The notes: generated from the sequence alone by a model not told the origin. 64,000 bases of DNA from Candidula unifasciata (GCA_905116865.2 CAJHNH020006957.1:242001-306000); one strand, 5' to 3'; positions 61,601-63,535 are shown, counted from the first letter of the stretch. Numbers and translations: made by a program.

Positions 61601-62021
61601 AAAATCAAGCTTTCAAAAGAAGCAGTATAAAAGCAAAGAAAATGTAATAAAGAATTCTTACCTCCACGTTTTCCCTTTTCTTCTTATGGTCGTTGACTCC
61701 CTCGCTATCCTGGCTACTTCTTTTGACTCCGGAGTCGTGGTTTAAGCTAAACAGCTCATCCATTTTTCCATAGTCCATTTCGTACGTCTTCTCCAAGTGA
61801 CCAATGATGGTCCAAATGTTGGGCTTACCAATGACGTTGTTTACAGGGATCTTCTGCCACTGTAGAGTTTTCATTTTGGATTTGGGCTTAGGGACGTTGA
61901 TCTGCGGTAAGGATGACAAAGGTTGCTCATAAGAAAATTTCCCCGGCGGTGGAGGTGGTGGAGGAGGTCCGCCTCCAGCACCTGGAGGTGGTGGTGGTGG
62001 CGGTGGTGGTATTGCAGACAT
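23984..62021 (-). CDS. FHDC1: FH2 domain-containing protein 1-like formin (FHDC1/INF1), 11 coding exons
   Basis: Joined exons (5' to 3'): 62,021-61,662; 41,574-41,410; 40,084-39,999; 39,405-39,305; 38,390-38,320; 36,418-36,311; 34,514-34,444; 34,036-33,916; 33,328-33,164; 31,259-31,187; 28,422-23,984. Every junction is GT-AG with matching phase; the total is 5,760 nt, about 1,919 residues. Domain order: FH1 (residues about 5-26, two poly-Pro runs), FH2 (about 40-415), short basic linker, then about 1,480 residues rich in Ser, Thr, Asn and Lys. No GTPase-binding or DID region precedes FH1, which fits FHDC1 (inverted formin) and excludes diaphanous formins. FH1/FH2 of this family nucleate and elongate actin filaments; the vertebrate C-terminus binds microtubules and acts at Golgi and cilia. 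Whether this C-terminus does so is unknown. Longer than human FHDC1 (about 1,140 residues), mostly in the tail. The start ATG is the least certain point. Confidence 0.92.
24240..24750 (-). repeat. Three tandem protein repeats (about 60 residues each) in the FHDC1 tail
   Basis: Repeats start [26 protein letters not shown] and [13 protein letters not shown]. Each is followed by SF(T/M)SPTAASK(T/A)K and DEQ; the first two also share [15 protein letters not shown]. Units 1 and 2 are 62 and 60 residues; the third diverges after about 40. Residues about 1,666-1,835. Confidence 0.92.
28612..28890 (-). mobile_element. Family A element in FHDC1 intron 10
   Basis: TTCTTATTCTTCTTATTCAC is the tail end. 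Then come AAACTTCGGCAGAAAGTTCC, ACAGATCTGGCTTATTAG and CCTAATTAGTCGCC, ending near GGAACACACACGGGA. About 60 bp of sequence separate it from a weaker repeat. Sense orientation relative to FHDC1. Confidence 0.85.
29231..29454 (-). mobile_element. Family F tRNA-headed SINE with 14-bp target duplication
   Basis: GTTAAGTAATATTA flanks it at 29,217-29,230 and 29,455-29,468. On the minus strand the head reads CCCGGCTCTCTAGCGTAGTT, like a tRNA D-arm, and GGTTCAATCACGGGGG is the B-box region. The body includes TGCGATATCCATAATACCGA; the tail is (CAAA)n. Confidence 0.9.
29640..30250 (+). mobile_element. LINE reverse-transcriptase C-terminal fragment in FHDC1 intron 10
   Basis: The plus strand encodes [39 protein letters not shown] and [19 protein letters not shown], then after a stop the [24 protein letters not shown] end. 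TLIRPIxxYGSETW is conserved in RTE-like and related LINEs. Antisense to FHDC1. Confidence 0.85.
30284..30567 (+). mobile_element. Family A element with 7-bp target duplication
   Basis: TGAGGGC at 30,277-30,283 and 30,568-30,574. Starts TTCCCGTGTGGGTTTTGGGC, ends (GAA)n. It forms an inverted pair with the next copy. Confidence 0.88.
30628..30925 (-). mobile_element. Family A element, inverted relative to its neighbour
   Basis: Begins on the plus strand with (TTC)n at 30,629 (its tail) and runs to GGGACATTGAATGCCACACA. Diverged; contains GATCTGGCTTGCTTGTATGC and GGAAACACCCATAAGTAGTC. Tail-to-tail with 30,284-30,567, 60 bp apart. Confidence 0.82.
31048..31142. mobile_element. Family J short inverted-repeat element (hairpin)
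   Basis: AATAAACAGACAGTGTTTTG on the left pairs with CACTGTCTGTTTCTTTATT on the right. The inner TATTCATAGAAAG pairs with CTTTCTATGAGTG. Related termini occur at 46,441-46,848 and 63,860. It lies 45 bp from FHDC1 exon 10. Confidence 0.75.
31187..31259 (-). CDS. FHDC1: FHDC1 exon 10: basic linker after FH2
   Basis: Acceptor GATATTACAG, donor GTATGT. Encodes [20 protein letters not shown] then RHSP, 24 codons plus one base. This highly charged Arg/Lys/Glu helix is the expected post-FH2 segment of FHDC1. Confidence 0.92.
31391..31600 (+). mobile_element. Family B element with (GTCA)n tail in intron 9
   Basis: TTTGTTATTTGAAGCCCCAC, CTGGCTTTTGCCAGGGGCCG, GTTTCTGGGACCTCTCCACG and ATGTCCTGGTGGGGTAGAAA, then GTCAGTCAGTCAGTCA. 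This copy best shows the tetranucleotide tail that sets the orientation. Confidence 0.9.
31811..32089 (+). mobile_element. Family C SINE with type-2 tRNA head and 12-bp target duplication
   Basis: TACCTCAATGCT flanks it at 31,799-31,810 and 32,090-32,101. Head AGTGGCGTCCGTGGCTAAGG then CGCGATAGAAACC (B-box-like). The body runs through GGTCGACCCAGCC, GGCTGGCGTAATGCTGACCA and GCCGATTGGTCTGTA to the end AAAGGGATCTTTACTTTACT. Confidence 0.92.
32209..32570. repeat. Tandem repeat, 59-60-bp unit, six copies, FHDC1 intron 9
   Basis: Each unit has TGCAGTTTCTCTTTCATACC, TCACCAGATCTGTTTTAAA and TAACATCTC. The middle units are almost identical (recent expansion); the last is diverged. On the transcribed strand it reads as AG-rich DNA. 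Confidence 0.92.
32590..32806 (-). mobile_element. Family D SINE, intron 9
   Basis: TTAGTTGCATGTCCATTACA, GTCGCAGAACCAACCCCAGC, CCACTGTCGAAACCAACGCA and GCTGGGATCAAACCTGGTAC show the reverse complement of D. The head end is diverged (CACCTGAGCTACAAAC). Confidence 0.82.
32858..33124 (-). mobile_element. Family A element, intron 9
   Basis: TTCACCGGCTGTAAGCTCTG, CATCCGTTTTACTGCC, TTATTCGACTCTTACGACAT and TTGTTTTCCCCACAGTGGGG, ending GCCCACATAGGGATA. It ends 40 bp downstream of exon 9. Confidence 0.85.
33164..33328 (-). CDS. FHDC1: FHDC1 exon 9: C-terminal end of FH2
   Basis: Phase 0 at both ends, 55 codons: [20 protein letters not shown], then [20 protein letters not shown] and [14 protein letters not shown]. 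The FFCED-x(6)-L-E-E-C-F pattern matches the FH2 post/C-terminal helix of FHDC1. Donor GTAACA. Confidence 0.94.
33541..33885 (+). repeat. Purine-rich (GAA/GGA)n tract, intron 8
   Basis: About 340 bp of almost pure purine on the plus strand, so pyrimidine in the FHDC1 transcript. It fills more than half of a 587-bp intron and starts about 30 nt after the exon 8 donor. Long Ser/Phe/Leu frames here are artefacts. Confidence 0.92.
33916..34036 (-). CDS. FHDC1: FHDC1 exon 8: FH2 coiled segment
   Basis: Acceptor CTCAACAG, donor GTAGAA. Encodes [20 protein letters not shown], then [20 protein letters not shown] after a split Gln codon. Heptad-like helix of the FH2 post domain. The alternative acceptor 2 nt further in would create an immediate stop. 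Confidence 0.93.
34268..34440 (+). repeat. LINE 3'-end remnant with (GAT)n tail, intron 7
   Basis: GGCAGCTGTCAGATGTGCCA, ACTGCTGGTGTTGGCAGGGA and CCTGCAAAGGACCTGCTACT, then GATGATGATGATGAT. Similar tails occur at 19.6 kb and, inverted, at 45.24-45.33 kb. It reaches to within a few bases of the exon 7 donor. Confidence 0.55.
34444..34514 (-). CDS. FHDC1: FHDC1 exon 7: FH2
   Basis: Acceptor TTTTTTTCTTTCAG, donor GTAAGT. Encodes [20 protein letters not shown] then DAA, following the MHYVAQ end of exon 6; this E-A-x-x-K-x-P-x-L-L-x-F register is typical of FH2. Confidence 0.93.
34560..34930 (-). mobile_element. LINE C-terminal remnant, intron 6
   Basis: The minus strand reads [24 protein letters not shown] coding with an upstream WPPDENALV region. 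The tail at 34,560 is AAGAAAAGAAGAAAG on the minus strand. Frames are broken; sense orientation to FHDC1. Confidence 0.65.
35059..35325 (+). mobile_element. Family A element with 7-bp target duplication, intron 6
   Basis: CTTGATT at 35,052-35,058 and 35,326-35,332. Starts TCCCCATGTAGGTTCCGGGA; the 3' end is ACAGTGAGATAGAAGAG, a decayed GAA tail. Confidence 0.85.
35455..35690 (+). repeat. LINE 3'-end remnant, intron 6
   Basis: TACCCACATCAGAAGTAGAC, CATTCTTTGGGTCCCATCAT, GGGGAAAAGAGGTACAGAGA and AAGACAGAAGGCTGGGGATA parallel the LINE end at 36,665-36,940. Confidence 0.65.
36088..36275. mobile_element. Possible hAT-type MITE beside exon 6
   Basis: CAGGGCTATACAACTAAGTT on the left and GGGCCGCCAGCTGAAAAAC on the right resemble common hAT MITE ends. 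The terminal inverted repeat is poor and no target duplication was found, so this is a weak call. Confidence 0.4.
36311..36418 (-). CDS. FHDC1: FHDC1 exon 6: FH2 core
   Basis: Thirty-six codons, phase 0 at both ends: [20 protein letters not shown], then [16 protein letters not shown]. This is the most conserved FH2 signature (G-N-A-x-G-F-K-L-x-S-L-x-K-L, then N-x-x-x-L). Together with exon 5 (LISGNYLNS) it places the FH2 hallmark motif beyond doubt. Confidence 0.96.
36665..36940 (+). mobile_element. LINE 3' end with GAA tail, intron 5
   Basis: Reads [23 protein letters not shown] sequence, then [37 protein letters not shown] gives RRLWTDM-like coding; it ends GGAGAAGAAGAAGAAGAAGA. Best-preserved copy of the tail family seen at 9.3, 18.4, 22.8 and 35.5 kb. 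Confidence 0.75.
37130..37285 (+). mobile_element. Family C SINE fragment, intron 5
   Basis: CTCCCAGGTCGACTCAGGTT, GATACTAGGTAAATTTTTGG, GTGCTGATTGATCTCTAAAA and AAAAGGAGTCTTTACTT; the head is missing. Confidence 0.75.
37310..37790 (-). mobile_element. RNase H-type LINE 3' end, intron 5
   Basis: Minus-strand frames include [20 protein letters not shown] and [20 protein letters not shown]. The terminus GAGTGCTGTGATGTCGATTC matches the copies at 12.66 and 56.93 kb. Confidence 0.8.
37857..37890 (+). repeat. G-run, intron 5
   Basis: An uninterrupted run of about 15 G after a T-run, then GGAGAGGGGTGGGGGG. It could form a G-quadruplex on the plus strand. Confidence 0.85.
38135..38225 (-). mobile_element. 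Family C SINE fragment, intron 5
   Basis: ATGGTCAACATCATACTGAC, CACCTTTACTTCTGATG and ACCTGGTACATGTTTTAG are an eroded piece of the C body. Confidence 0.6.
38320..38390 (-). CDS. FHDC1: FHDC1 exon 5: FH2 core
   Basis: Acceptor TTGTTTCCAG, donor GTGAGT. Encodes [20 protein letters not shown] then YLNS, leading directly into [10 protein letters not shown] of exon 6. The L-I-x-x-G-N-x-(L/M)-N motif is invariant in FH2 domains. Confidence 0.95.
38824..39042 (-). mobile_element. Family B element, intron 4
   Basis: TTTTACCCCACCAGGACATC, GACACAAAGTGCCACTATGT, GGAGAGGTCCCAGAAACCAC and GGGCTTCAAATTAAAAAAAA; a full-length diverged copy. Confidence 0.87.
39305..39405 (-). CDS. FHDC1: FHDC1 exon 4: FH2
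   Basis: Acceptor GTGTCCATTAG, donor GTATGT. After the split Asn codon it reads [20 protein letters not shown], then [13 protein letters not shown], ending in phase 1. The P-N-Y-x-x-R-I-E-x-x-x-x-x-E-E/K-F pattern is specific to FH2 and close to FHDC1. Confidence 0.94.
39406..39998. other. FHDC1 intron 3, no repeat recognised
   Basis: 593 bp of AT-rich intron. I see no copies of the dispersed families, making it one of few repeat-free introns here. Confidence 0.6.
39999..40084 (-). CDS. FHDC1: FHDC1 exon 3: FH2
   Basis: Acceptor CTATTCCATTCCTCAG, donor GTAAGT. Encodes [20 protein letters not shown] then FFCLMKLP plus two bases of the next codon. L-x-x-A-E-x-F-x-x-x-L-x-x-x-P is the expected FH2 helix. 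Confidence 0.94.
40146..40429 (-). mobile_element. Family C SINE with type-2 head, 13-bp target duplication, 61 bp from exon 3
   Basis: CTGTCCAAATATA flanks it at 40,133-40,145 and 40,430-40,442. On the minus strand the head is GGCGTCCGTGGCTAAGGCGT, with CCGCGATCGAAACCC as B box; the body ends AAAGGGATCTTTACTTTTAC. It is in sense orientation upstream of the exon 3 acceptor. Confidence 0.94.
40597..40645 (-). mobile_element. Family A 3'-end fragment
   Basis: TTTACCCGTTATAAACTCTA then ACAGAAAATTCTGGCTTTTG is the last 45 bp of family A in reverse complement. Confidence 0.6.
40990..41238 (-). mobile_element. Family A element, intron 2
   Basis: GTTCCAGGACTTGAGTTTTT, ACAGATCTAACTTATCTGTA, TCTGTTGATTCTTCACCTCT and AACATGCTTGTTAGGAAACA, ending near AACCCACACTGTG. 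A C-run lies inside; the tail is lost. Confidence 0.82.
41410..41574 (-). CDS. FHDC1: FHDC1 exon 2: FH2 knob region
   Basis: Fifty-five codons, phase 0 at both ends: [40 protein letters not shown], then [15 protein letters not shown]. The L-D-x-K-R-S-x-N-x-x-I motif carries the Ile needed for actin binding in characterised FH2 domains (position inferred from the motif). Acceptor TTTTATTTCAG, donor GTCAGA. Confidence 0.96.
41639..42680 (-). mobile_element. RNase H-type LINE, longest copy, 64 bp upstream of FHDC1 exon 2
   Basis: The minus strand encodes, with frame breaks: [12 protein letters not shown] (RNase H start, catalytic Asp), [40 protein letters not shown] (RNase H end with the GNExAD motif), then [20 protein letters not shown] (zinc-binding motif) and [14 protein letters not shown] before the stop. 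The 3' end is AACACAAGAAGAAG, a GAA tail. The reverse transcriptase is lost by 5' truncation. Sense orientation in intron 1. Confidence 0.92.
42797..42930 (-). mobile_element. Family I tRNA-headed SINE
   Basis: TTCGATTTCCAAATGCCAAG, TTTTACGTGCGCAACAATAC, GTCCGATCTTACTACCCAG and CATGCCTCGAGTCCACGCAG are the reverse complement of the copy at 59,798-60,010. Confidence 0.78.
43313..43395 (-). mobile_element. Family B element, core deleted
   Basis: TTACCCCACCAGGACATCAC joins directly to GGAGCTTCAAAATAACAAAA, then TGCATCCTACAAAGGAGATG: both ends are present and about 130 bp of core is missing. Confidence 0.85.
43400..44225. other. Intron 1, no repeat recognised
   Basis: Includes a small polypurine stretch at 44,010-44,045. 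The 141-codon minus-strand frame at 43,712-44,137 has no recognisable domain and no supporting splice sites. Confidence 0.45.
44233..44305. mobile_element. Miniature inverted-repeat hairpin, 73 bp
   Basis: GTGACCCATAAGTTTCC on the left pairs with GGAAACTTATGGGACAC on the right; the inner AAAAATGAAAAATA pairs partly with TATTTTTCC. ACTA flanks both sides. No coding capacity. Confidence 0.75.
44525..44710 (-). mobile_element. LINE C-terminal coding remnant
   Basis: The minus strand encodes [20 protein letters not shown], then [20 protein letters not shown] and [11 protein letters not shown]. The G-R-x-R-E-K-x-L-D-S-L and D-R-R-x-W-R-x-M-x-A patterns are typical LINE ORF ends. It ends in GATGATGATG. 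Confidence 0.8.
45035..45335 (-). repeat. Two LINE tail fragments
   Basis: 45,035-45,165 matches the ATGACCTTCTGTC-type LINE end (as at 22.8 kb). 45,241-45,335 (TCATCATCATCATGAAGTAG, GTCCTTTGCAGAACG) matches the (GAT)n-tailed end at 34.3 kb. Confidence 0.55.
45356..45830 (-). mobile_element. LINE reverse-transcriptase C-terminal fragment
   Basis: The minus strand encodes [60 protein letters not shown] and [18 protein letters not shown]-x-Y-F-G-H-x-x-R is the conserved C-terminal LINE motif. A shorter copy of the same family is at 52,258-52,450. Confidence 0.88.
45838..45905 (+). mobile_element. Family C SINE fragment
   Basis: GGTACCAGAAAATGTTCTGA then TGTCGGTGTGATATTCACCA: a short eroded C body. 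Confidence 0.55.
46064..46255 (+). repeat. (GAA)n array
   Basis: About 190 bp of plus-strand purine, nearly pure GAA/AAG in its right half. The small Lys/Arg frame across it is not a gene. Confidence 0.93.
46441..46848. mobile_element. Family J inverted-repeat element
   Basis: The left AATAAACAAACAGACAATGT ATTGATCGG terminus pairs with CCGATCAATACATTGT TTGTTTATT on the right (46,815-46,843). The 408-bp interior is non-coding and has a 13-nt G run at about 46,706. Confidence 0.7.
46850..47215. other. Intron 1 spacer
   Basis: No exon or repeat recognised. It runs into the GAA array at 47,216. Confidence 0.4.
47216..47335 (+). repeat. (GAA)n array
   Basis: About 115 bp of GAA/AAG with AAAAG interruptions, ending CTGCAGCTGCTG. 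The Lys/Arg- or Phe/Ser-rich frames across it are artefacts. Confidence 0.93.
47373..47594 (+). mobile_element. Family F tRNA-headed SINE with 14-bp target duplication and poly(A) tail
   Basis: ATACGACAATAAAC at 47,359-47,372 and 47,595-47,608. Head GCCCGGCTCTCTAGCGAAGT then TGGTTAAACC (D-arm-like); GTCCGGGTTCACTCCCGGGG is the B box. The body includes GGGTTGCGATATCCATAGTA; the tail is poly(A). Confidence 0.93.
47610..48185. other. Intron 1 spacer
   Basis: No recognised features. The right part (48,075-48,185) is GC-richer and unassigned. Confidence 0.4.
48186..48462 (+). mobile_element. Family G tRNA-headed SINE
   Basis: GGGGCCGCGTTAGCGCAGTC (tRNA-like start and A box), then TGGTGGCAGAGCATATATGG and TCACATCTCCCGACTTTACT. 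It matches the inverted copy at 6,548-6,836; the region between heads and ends is diverged. Confidence 0.78.
48590..48975. repeat. 15-bp satellite, roughly two dozen units
   Basis: The unit AGCTCACAGCCATTA repeats with AGCTGACAGCCATTC-type variants. Two short interruptions (TTACTTTTATTTTTAACCTT near 48,640 and a TATTATTTCAAGCC-type piece near 48,898) are copies of sequence just left of the array. Confidence 0.95.
49120..49365 (-). mobile_element. Family C SINE
   Basis: AAAGTAAAGGACCCTTCTCC, GGGCATATAGGGCTAAACCT, GGCACTTGGTGGGTGATTTG and CAAGGCTGGGTCGACCTGGG follow the reverse complement of the body. The head side is interrupted by poly(A) and the ATTn array. Confidence 0.85.
49368..49460 (+). 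repeat. (AAT)n(GAA)n(GGA)n compound microsatellite
   Basis: About 45 bp of AAT, then about 30 bp of GAA/AAG, then GGAGGAGGAGG. Located at the head end of the family C SINE. Confidence 0.95.
49461..50335. other. Intron 1 spacer
   Basis: No coding or repeat signal that I can name. A (TAGG)n run begins at 50,335 and belongs to the next element. Confidence 0.4.
50336..50600 (-). mobile_element. Family B element with (TAGG)n at its end
   Basis: TAGGTAGGTAGG-type repeat, then TTGTACCACACCAGGATATC, GACACAAAGTGCCACCATGT, AGAGGTCCCAGAAACCCG, a short duplication of GGCCATAT-TATGG, and CTTCAAATAACAAAAAATTG. Confidence 0.88.
50910..51165. mobile_element. Family H MITE, right end lost
   Basis: The left end TTTATTAATATCCTACCCC at 50,910-50,928 is followed by GGTCACGGGACAGTCTAATA. 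Then come tandem 22-23-bp units (GGACCTA-GCTGCATGCAGTCGT) and GGGCCAGTTCTAGATGTTTT, as in the copy at 59,018-59,300. Confidence 0.85.
51171..52257. other. Intron 1 spacer
   Basis: Several A-runs and T-runs; no exon with supported splice sites. A 107-codon minus-strand frame at 51,757-52,080 has no domain I recognise. Confidence 0.4.
52258..52450 (+). mobile_element. LINE C-terminal fragment
   Basis: The plus strand encodes [36 protein letters not shown] and [15 protein letters not shown]: the same family as 45,356-45,830. Confidence 0.85.
52530..52600 (-). mobile_element. Family C SINE fragment
   Basis: CCAGTCAGCACTCGGTGGGT then AGTCTGGTCAACGTTATAC: central C body only. Confidence 0.6.
52862..53390. 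repeat. Minisatellite of about 50-bp units with expanding G-runs
   Basis: About ten units share AATGAACATATAGTGTCTTG then TTTCCTAT. In the middle units, GAGGATTGGG or TATGGGG has expanded to runs of 10-20 G (53,046, 53,142, 53,226, 53,308). The unit periodicity alternates between two versions (ACATATAGTG and CACATAAAGTG). Confidence 0.9.
53400..54180. other. Intron 1 spacer
   Basis: No repeat family recognised. Open frames on both strands overlap without protein signature. Pyrimidine-rich at 54,030-54,130. Confidence 0.4.
54184..54447 (-). mobile_element. Family C SINE with type-1 tRNA head
   Basis: On the minus strand the head is GGGGCCGTCGTGGTGTAGCG, then GTGGGTTCGGGTCCTGAC (B box). The body includes GGCGGTTGGTGTGATGCTGA and ends AAAGGGTCCTTTACTTAAAT. 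It is followed by TG/TA microsatellite and pyrimidine-rich DNA to about 54,670. Confidence 0.9.
54450..55015. other. Pyrimidine-rich spacer with (TG)n(TA)n
   Basis: CT-rich sequence at 54,530-54,590, then (TG)n(TA)n at about 54,594-54,626, and C- and T-runs at 54,904-54,950. No gene. Confidence 0.55.
55018..55275 (-). mobile_element. Family A element
   Basis: GCATTCACCAGCTGTAAACT, CTGGACTGCAGTTCTGTTCC, CATCCGTTTGATAGATCTAA and CGACATGCTTCTGGGTAGGC, ending GGAACCCACACGG. Deleted around the GTCGACTAATTGGG segment; no GAA tail. Confidence 0.88.
55365..55612 (+). mobile_element. Family C SINE with type-3 head
   Basis: The head GCCGTGATGTTGCGGTTAGA with GGTCGCAGGTTTAGTTCC differs from the other C heads. 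The body AAGGTGGCCGGCGTGATGTT, CCCAGCCCTATATGCCC and GGCGTGGGACTTTACTT is standard. Confidence 0.85.
55613..56360. other. Spacer with weak short repeats
   Basis: 55,625-55,975 contains about six diverged units of TAGAAATAYGACACGGTYYA-type sequence followed by ATGATYAYACCAG. It looks like an old about 45-60-bp tandem array. No gene. Confidence 0.55.
56366..56590 (+). mobile_element. Family D SINE
   Basis: GCGCGTGTGGCTTTGGTGTT, GGGTTCGTGTCCGGTTCGAT, GAACGTATACGTGCCTAGGA and TTACAACGTCCTGTAAAGGA. Diverged but full length. Confidence 0.82.
56925..57450 (-). mobile_element. RNase H-type LINE 3' end
   Basis: The minus strand encodes [20 protein letters not shown], then [40 protein letters not shown] and [17 protein letters not shown] is the RNase H terminal motif. 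The 3' end AGTTCTGTGATGTCAATTTT is as at 12.66 and 37.31 kb. Confidence 0.88.
57583..57815 (+). mobile_element. Family D SINE, best-preserved head
   Basis: GTGTGGCTTAGGCGTTGCGA (A box), GAGCTTCGTAATGCC, GCCGGGTTCGATCCCAGCTG (B box), CTGGTTTCGACAGTGG, CAAACTATTGAACGTAATAT, end GTAAAGGATACGCAACTAAC. Flanked by TA-rich runs. Confidence 0.92.
57816..58200. other. Intron 1 spacer
   Basis: Nothing recognised. Confidence 0.45.
58205..58760 (+). repeat. AGT/AGC compound microsatellite
   Basis: About 555 bp of AGT/AGC/ACAGTAG trinucleotides, purest (AGT)n and (AGC)n at 58,617-58,760, decaying leftward. Long Leu- or Ser-rich frames are produced in all phases. Confidence 0.93.
59018..59300. mobile_element. 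Family H MITE, both ends present
   Basis: TTTATTAATATCCTA at 59,018-59,032 and its inverted copy at 59,286-59,300. The interior shares GGTCACGGGACAGTCTAATA, tandem GCTGCATGCAGTCG-type units and GGGCCAGTTCTAGATGTTTT with the copy at 50,910. No clear target duplication. Confidence 0.87.
59303..59797. other. Spacer with C-runs and a family C fragment
   Basis: C-runs at 59,306-59,348. 59,690-59,770 (TGTGATGAGGTCAATATCAC, TGTCCTGGTGCCCATTTAAG) is an eroded family C body on the minus strand. Confidence 0.55.
59798..60010 (+). mobile_element. Family I tRNA-headed SINE
   Basis: GGGGGCTGCGTTGTCTCGAG, GTCCGCCTCGAGTGC, GGTCCCGGGTTCAAGCCCTG (clear B box), CTGGGTAGTAAGATCGGACG and CTTGGCACTTGGAAATCGAA. 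Sequence to about 60,175 may be a continuation. Confidence 0.82.
60175..61055. other. Intron 1 spacer
   Basis: 60,400-60,590 (GACCCCTGCAGTGTCCATGA, CAGACCAAAATACTGTCCCG) might be an eroded LINE end. An 18-nt G run lies at about 60,762. No exon. Confidence 0.45.
61056..61240 (-). mobile_element. Family E tRNA-headed SINE
   Basis: GGTCTTTGAGCCTGAGGATT, CACTGACTGTGCAGGTTGCG, an A-run, and ACTCAAACCTGGGTCTTCTA. On the minus strand the head reads AGCGGCTGGCCAAACGGCTA (A-box region) and CCCAGGTTTGAGTCTG (B box). Confidence 0.82.
61662..62021 (-). CDS. FHDC1: FHDC1 exon 1 (first coding exon): FH1 and FH2 lasso
   Basis: Donor GTAAGA after GAG at 61,662, phase 0. From ATG at 62,021 the protein reads MSAI, nine Pro, GAGGG, eight Pro, then [33 protein letters not shown] and [20 protein letters not shown]. 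The LQWQKIP Trp is the FH2 lasso residue that embraces the partner subunit. The ATG has G at -3. The frame stays open upstream to a stop just inside the leader at about 62,190, with no further in-frame ATG, so 62,021 is the best start. Confidence 0.88.
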
Positions 62022-62354
62022 ATCAGAGCCGACGTTGCGCAGGCGCGAATGAACCCAGTAAATGTCAAAAGCAATGTCTTCTTTTGCCAAATCTGTGCGA
62101 CATTTGTGAAAGCCTCTCTTCTTTGATCTCTGTTTGAGTATAATCTTGTCTTTACAGTTTATATGTGTTATTTTAATATTCCAATAAGCTCAGCTGAAAA
62201 ATTAATGTCCTTTTTTGCTCGTACCAACCAACTGCCTTAAGTGAAAATGTTCAGCAGATTACCAGCAACTCAGTCCGACCATTCATTGCCCTGGCAGTCG
62301 TGAATCAAGTGCTGTGGTACTACGAGACATGTCAGTTCGCTTTGTATGACCCAC
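62022..62354 (-). other. FHDC1: FHDC1 5' leader exon, with short upstream ORFs
   Basis: A good acceptor (CTCTTCTTTTATTTCCACAG) ends at 62,355, so the leader begins at 62,354 and an upstream non-coding exon must exist elsewhere. Three short upstream ORFs start at ATGs 62,330 (16 codons with stop), 62,286 (12) and 62,103 (13); all end before the main ATG. Leader status is inferred from splice signals only. Confidence 0.55.
62036..62047 (+). promoter_or_regulatory. NRF1-like motif in the FHDC1 leader
   Basis: TGCGCAGGCGCG matches the NRF1 consensus YGCGCAYGCGCR at 11 of 12 positions. It lies 15 nt upstream of the start codon in otherwise AT-rich DNA and could mark an alternative promoter. One site by eye is weak evidence. 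Confidence 0.35.
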
Positions 62355-62890
62355 CTGTGGAAATAAAAGAAGAGATTAAAACGTTAGTCACCACTGACAG
62401 GTCAAAAAGAAACACACTGGAGATTTGATAGTACCAGAATTGCAACAGTAGTTCTCAATCTTACCAGAAAACCGGAGATAAGTCCTTACTATTGAAATAC
62501 GGTTACACGACATAGATAACGCTGTGTCTGTCTTAACGGCGCTTTTTTTGTTGCATGGCGCCTGTCATTGTAAATCATTTAAAACCAACGGTTATCACGC
62601 TGTTTATCGTGTGAGGCTCGGCCATTTCTTTTGCTTCTTATTCTTCTTCTTCTTCTTCTTCTTTGTTTATCCTTAGCTAAGAAAAGCAGTTGGCACACAA
62701 AATTATGGTTAAACGGTAGGCTGCGATTTCTTTACCTTTTAGCCCAACACATTTATCTCAGTAAGCTCTTAAATAATGGCTTTTTACAACATGCCTAATA
62801 TAATGAAGTGGGTCAGTTCTTTTTGTCTCAGAATAGGGGGAGAGACCCACAGGTTGATCCACAGTGAGAATGCGACCCGCCTGAACACTA
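62355..62890. other. FHDC1 upstream intron or flank
   Basis: (TTC)n at 62,634-62,665 and ACAACATGCCTAATATAATG then AGTGGGTCAGTTC near 62,786-62,820 suggest a badly eroded family A copy on the minus strand. No exon found. Confidence 0.45.
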
Positions 62891-62892
62891 CA

Positions 62893-63121
62893 GGTTAGTT
62901 GCGTATCCTTTACAGGACTTTGCAGAACCAACCGCAGCTGCCCCTGGCTGTTGTGTGGTTTCTCTAGGCAAATTTACGTCCAGTAGTTTGCCATTGTACT
63001 GGACGGTCGGCTCCCTGATACCACTGTCGAAACCAACACAAGGCGCATGGCCCGCAGCTGGGATCGAACCCGGTACCCCGGCATTACGAAGTGCTCGCAT
63101 CGACTTTAGCCACAGAGCCGA
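62893..63121 (-). mobile_element. Family D SINE with 13-bp target duplication
   Basis: CCTGAACACTACA at 62,880-62,892 and CCTGAACACCACA at 63,122-63,134 (one mismatch). GGTTAGTTGCGTATCCTTTA, ACTGTCGAAACCAACACAAG and GCTGGGATCGAACCCGGTAC give the full reverse complement of D. Confidence 0.92.
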
Positions 63122-63342
63122 CCTGAACACCACACTCATATAAATAACATAACCTTTAAAGCGTCTTATTAAAACTCACACGGGTTCCAAGGTAGACCCC
63201 GCTTACAATGGGTACTCTTTGGGAATTAATTATTGCCAGCGCAATATTGGCCATATGATCCATCTAGAGTGGACTGGTCTATGGGGGGGGGGCGGTGGGG
63301 GGGGGGAACCAAGCTGCGGGGGGGGGTTTCAGATAACGCATG

Positions 63343-63535
63343 CTCGGTACTGCGATATCGCAACCCTTTGGTTCGGTACTATGGATATCGCAACCCTTCG
63401 GCTCGGTACTATGGATATCGCAACCCTTCGGCTCGGTACTATGGATATCGCAACCCTTCGGCTCGGTACTATGGATATCGCAACCCTTCGACCTTGACTC
63501 CATGTTAGATACCGTAAATCTAGGAAATATGACCA
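63343..63535 (-). repeat. Family F SINE body with a 30-bp minisatellite expansion
   Basis: Four full units (63,361-63,480) of CAACCCTTCGGCTCGGTACT plus ATGGATATCG, with partial units on both sides, then TTGACTCCATGTTAGATACC and GTAAATCTAGGAAATATGAC as in the F copies at 29.3 and 47.5 kb. Those copies have one unit. G-runs lie just left (63,282-63,327). Confidence 0.93.

Noticed and set aside
63219..63508. Frames with MDIATLRLGT-type peptide repeats
   Set aside because: The 30-bp SINE-derived minisatellite is divisible by three and so stays open; all phases give repeats, and none has coding context.
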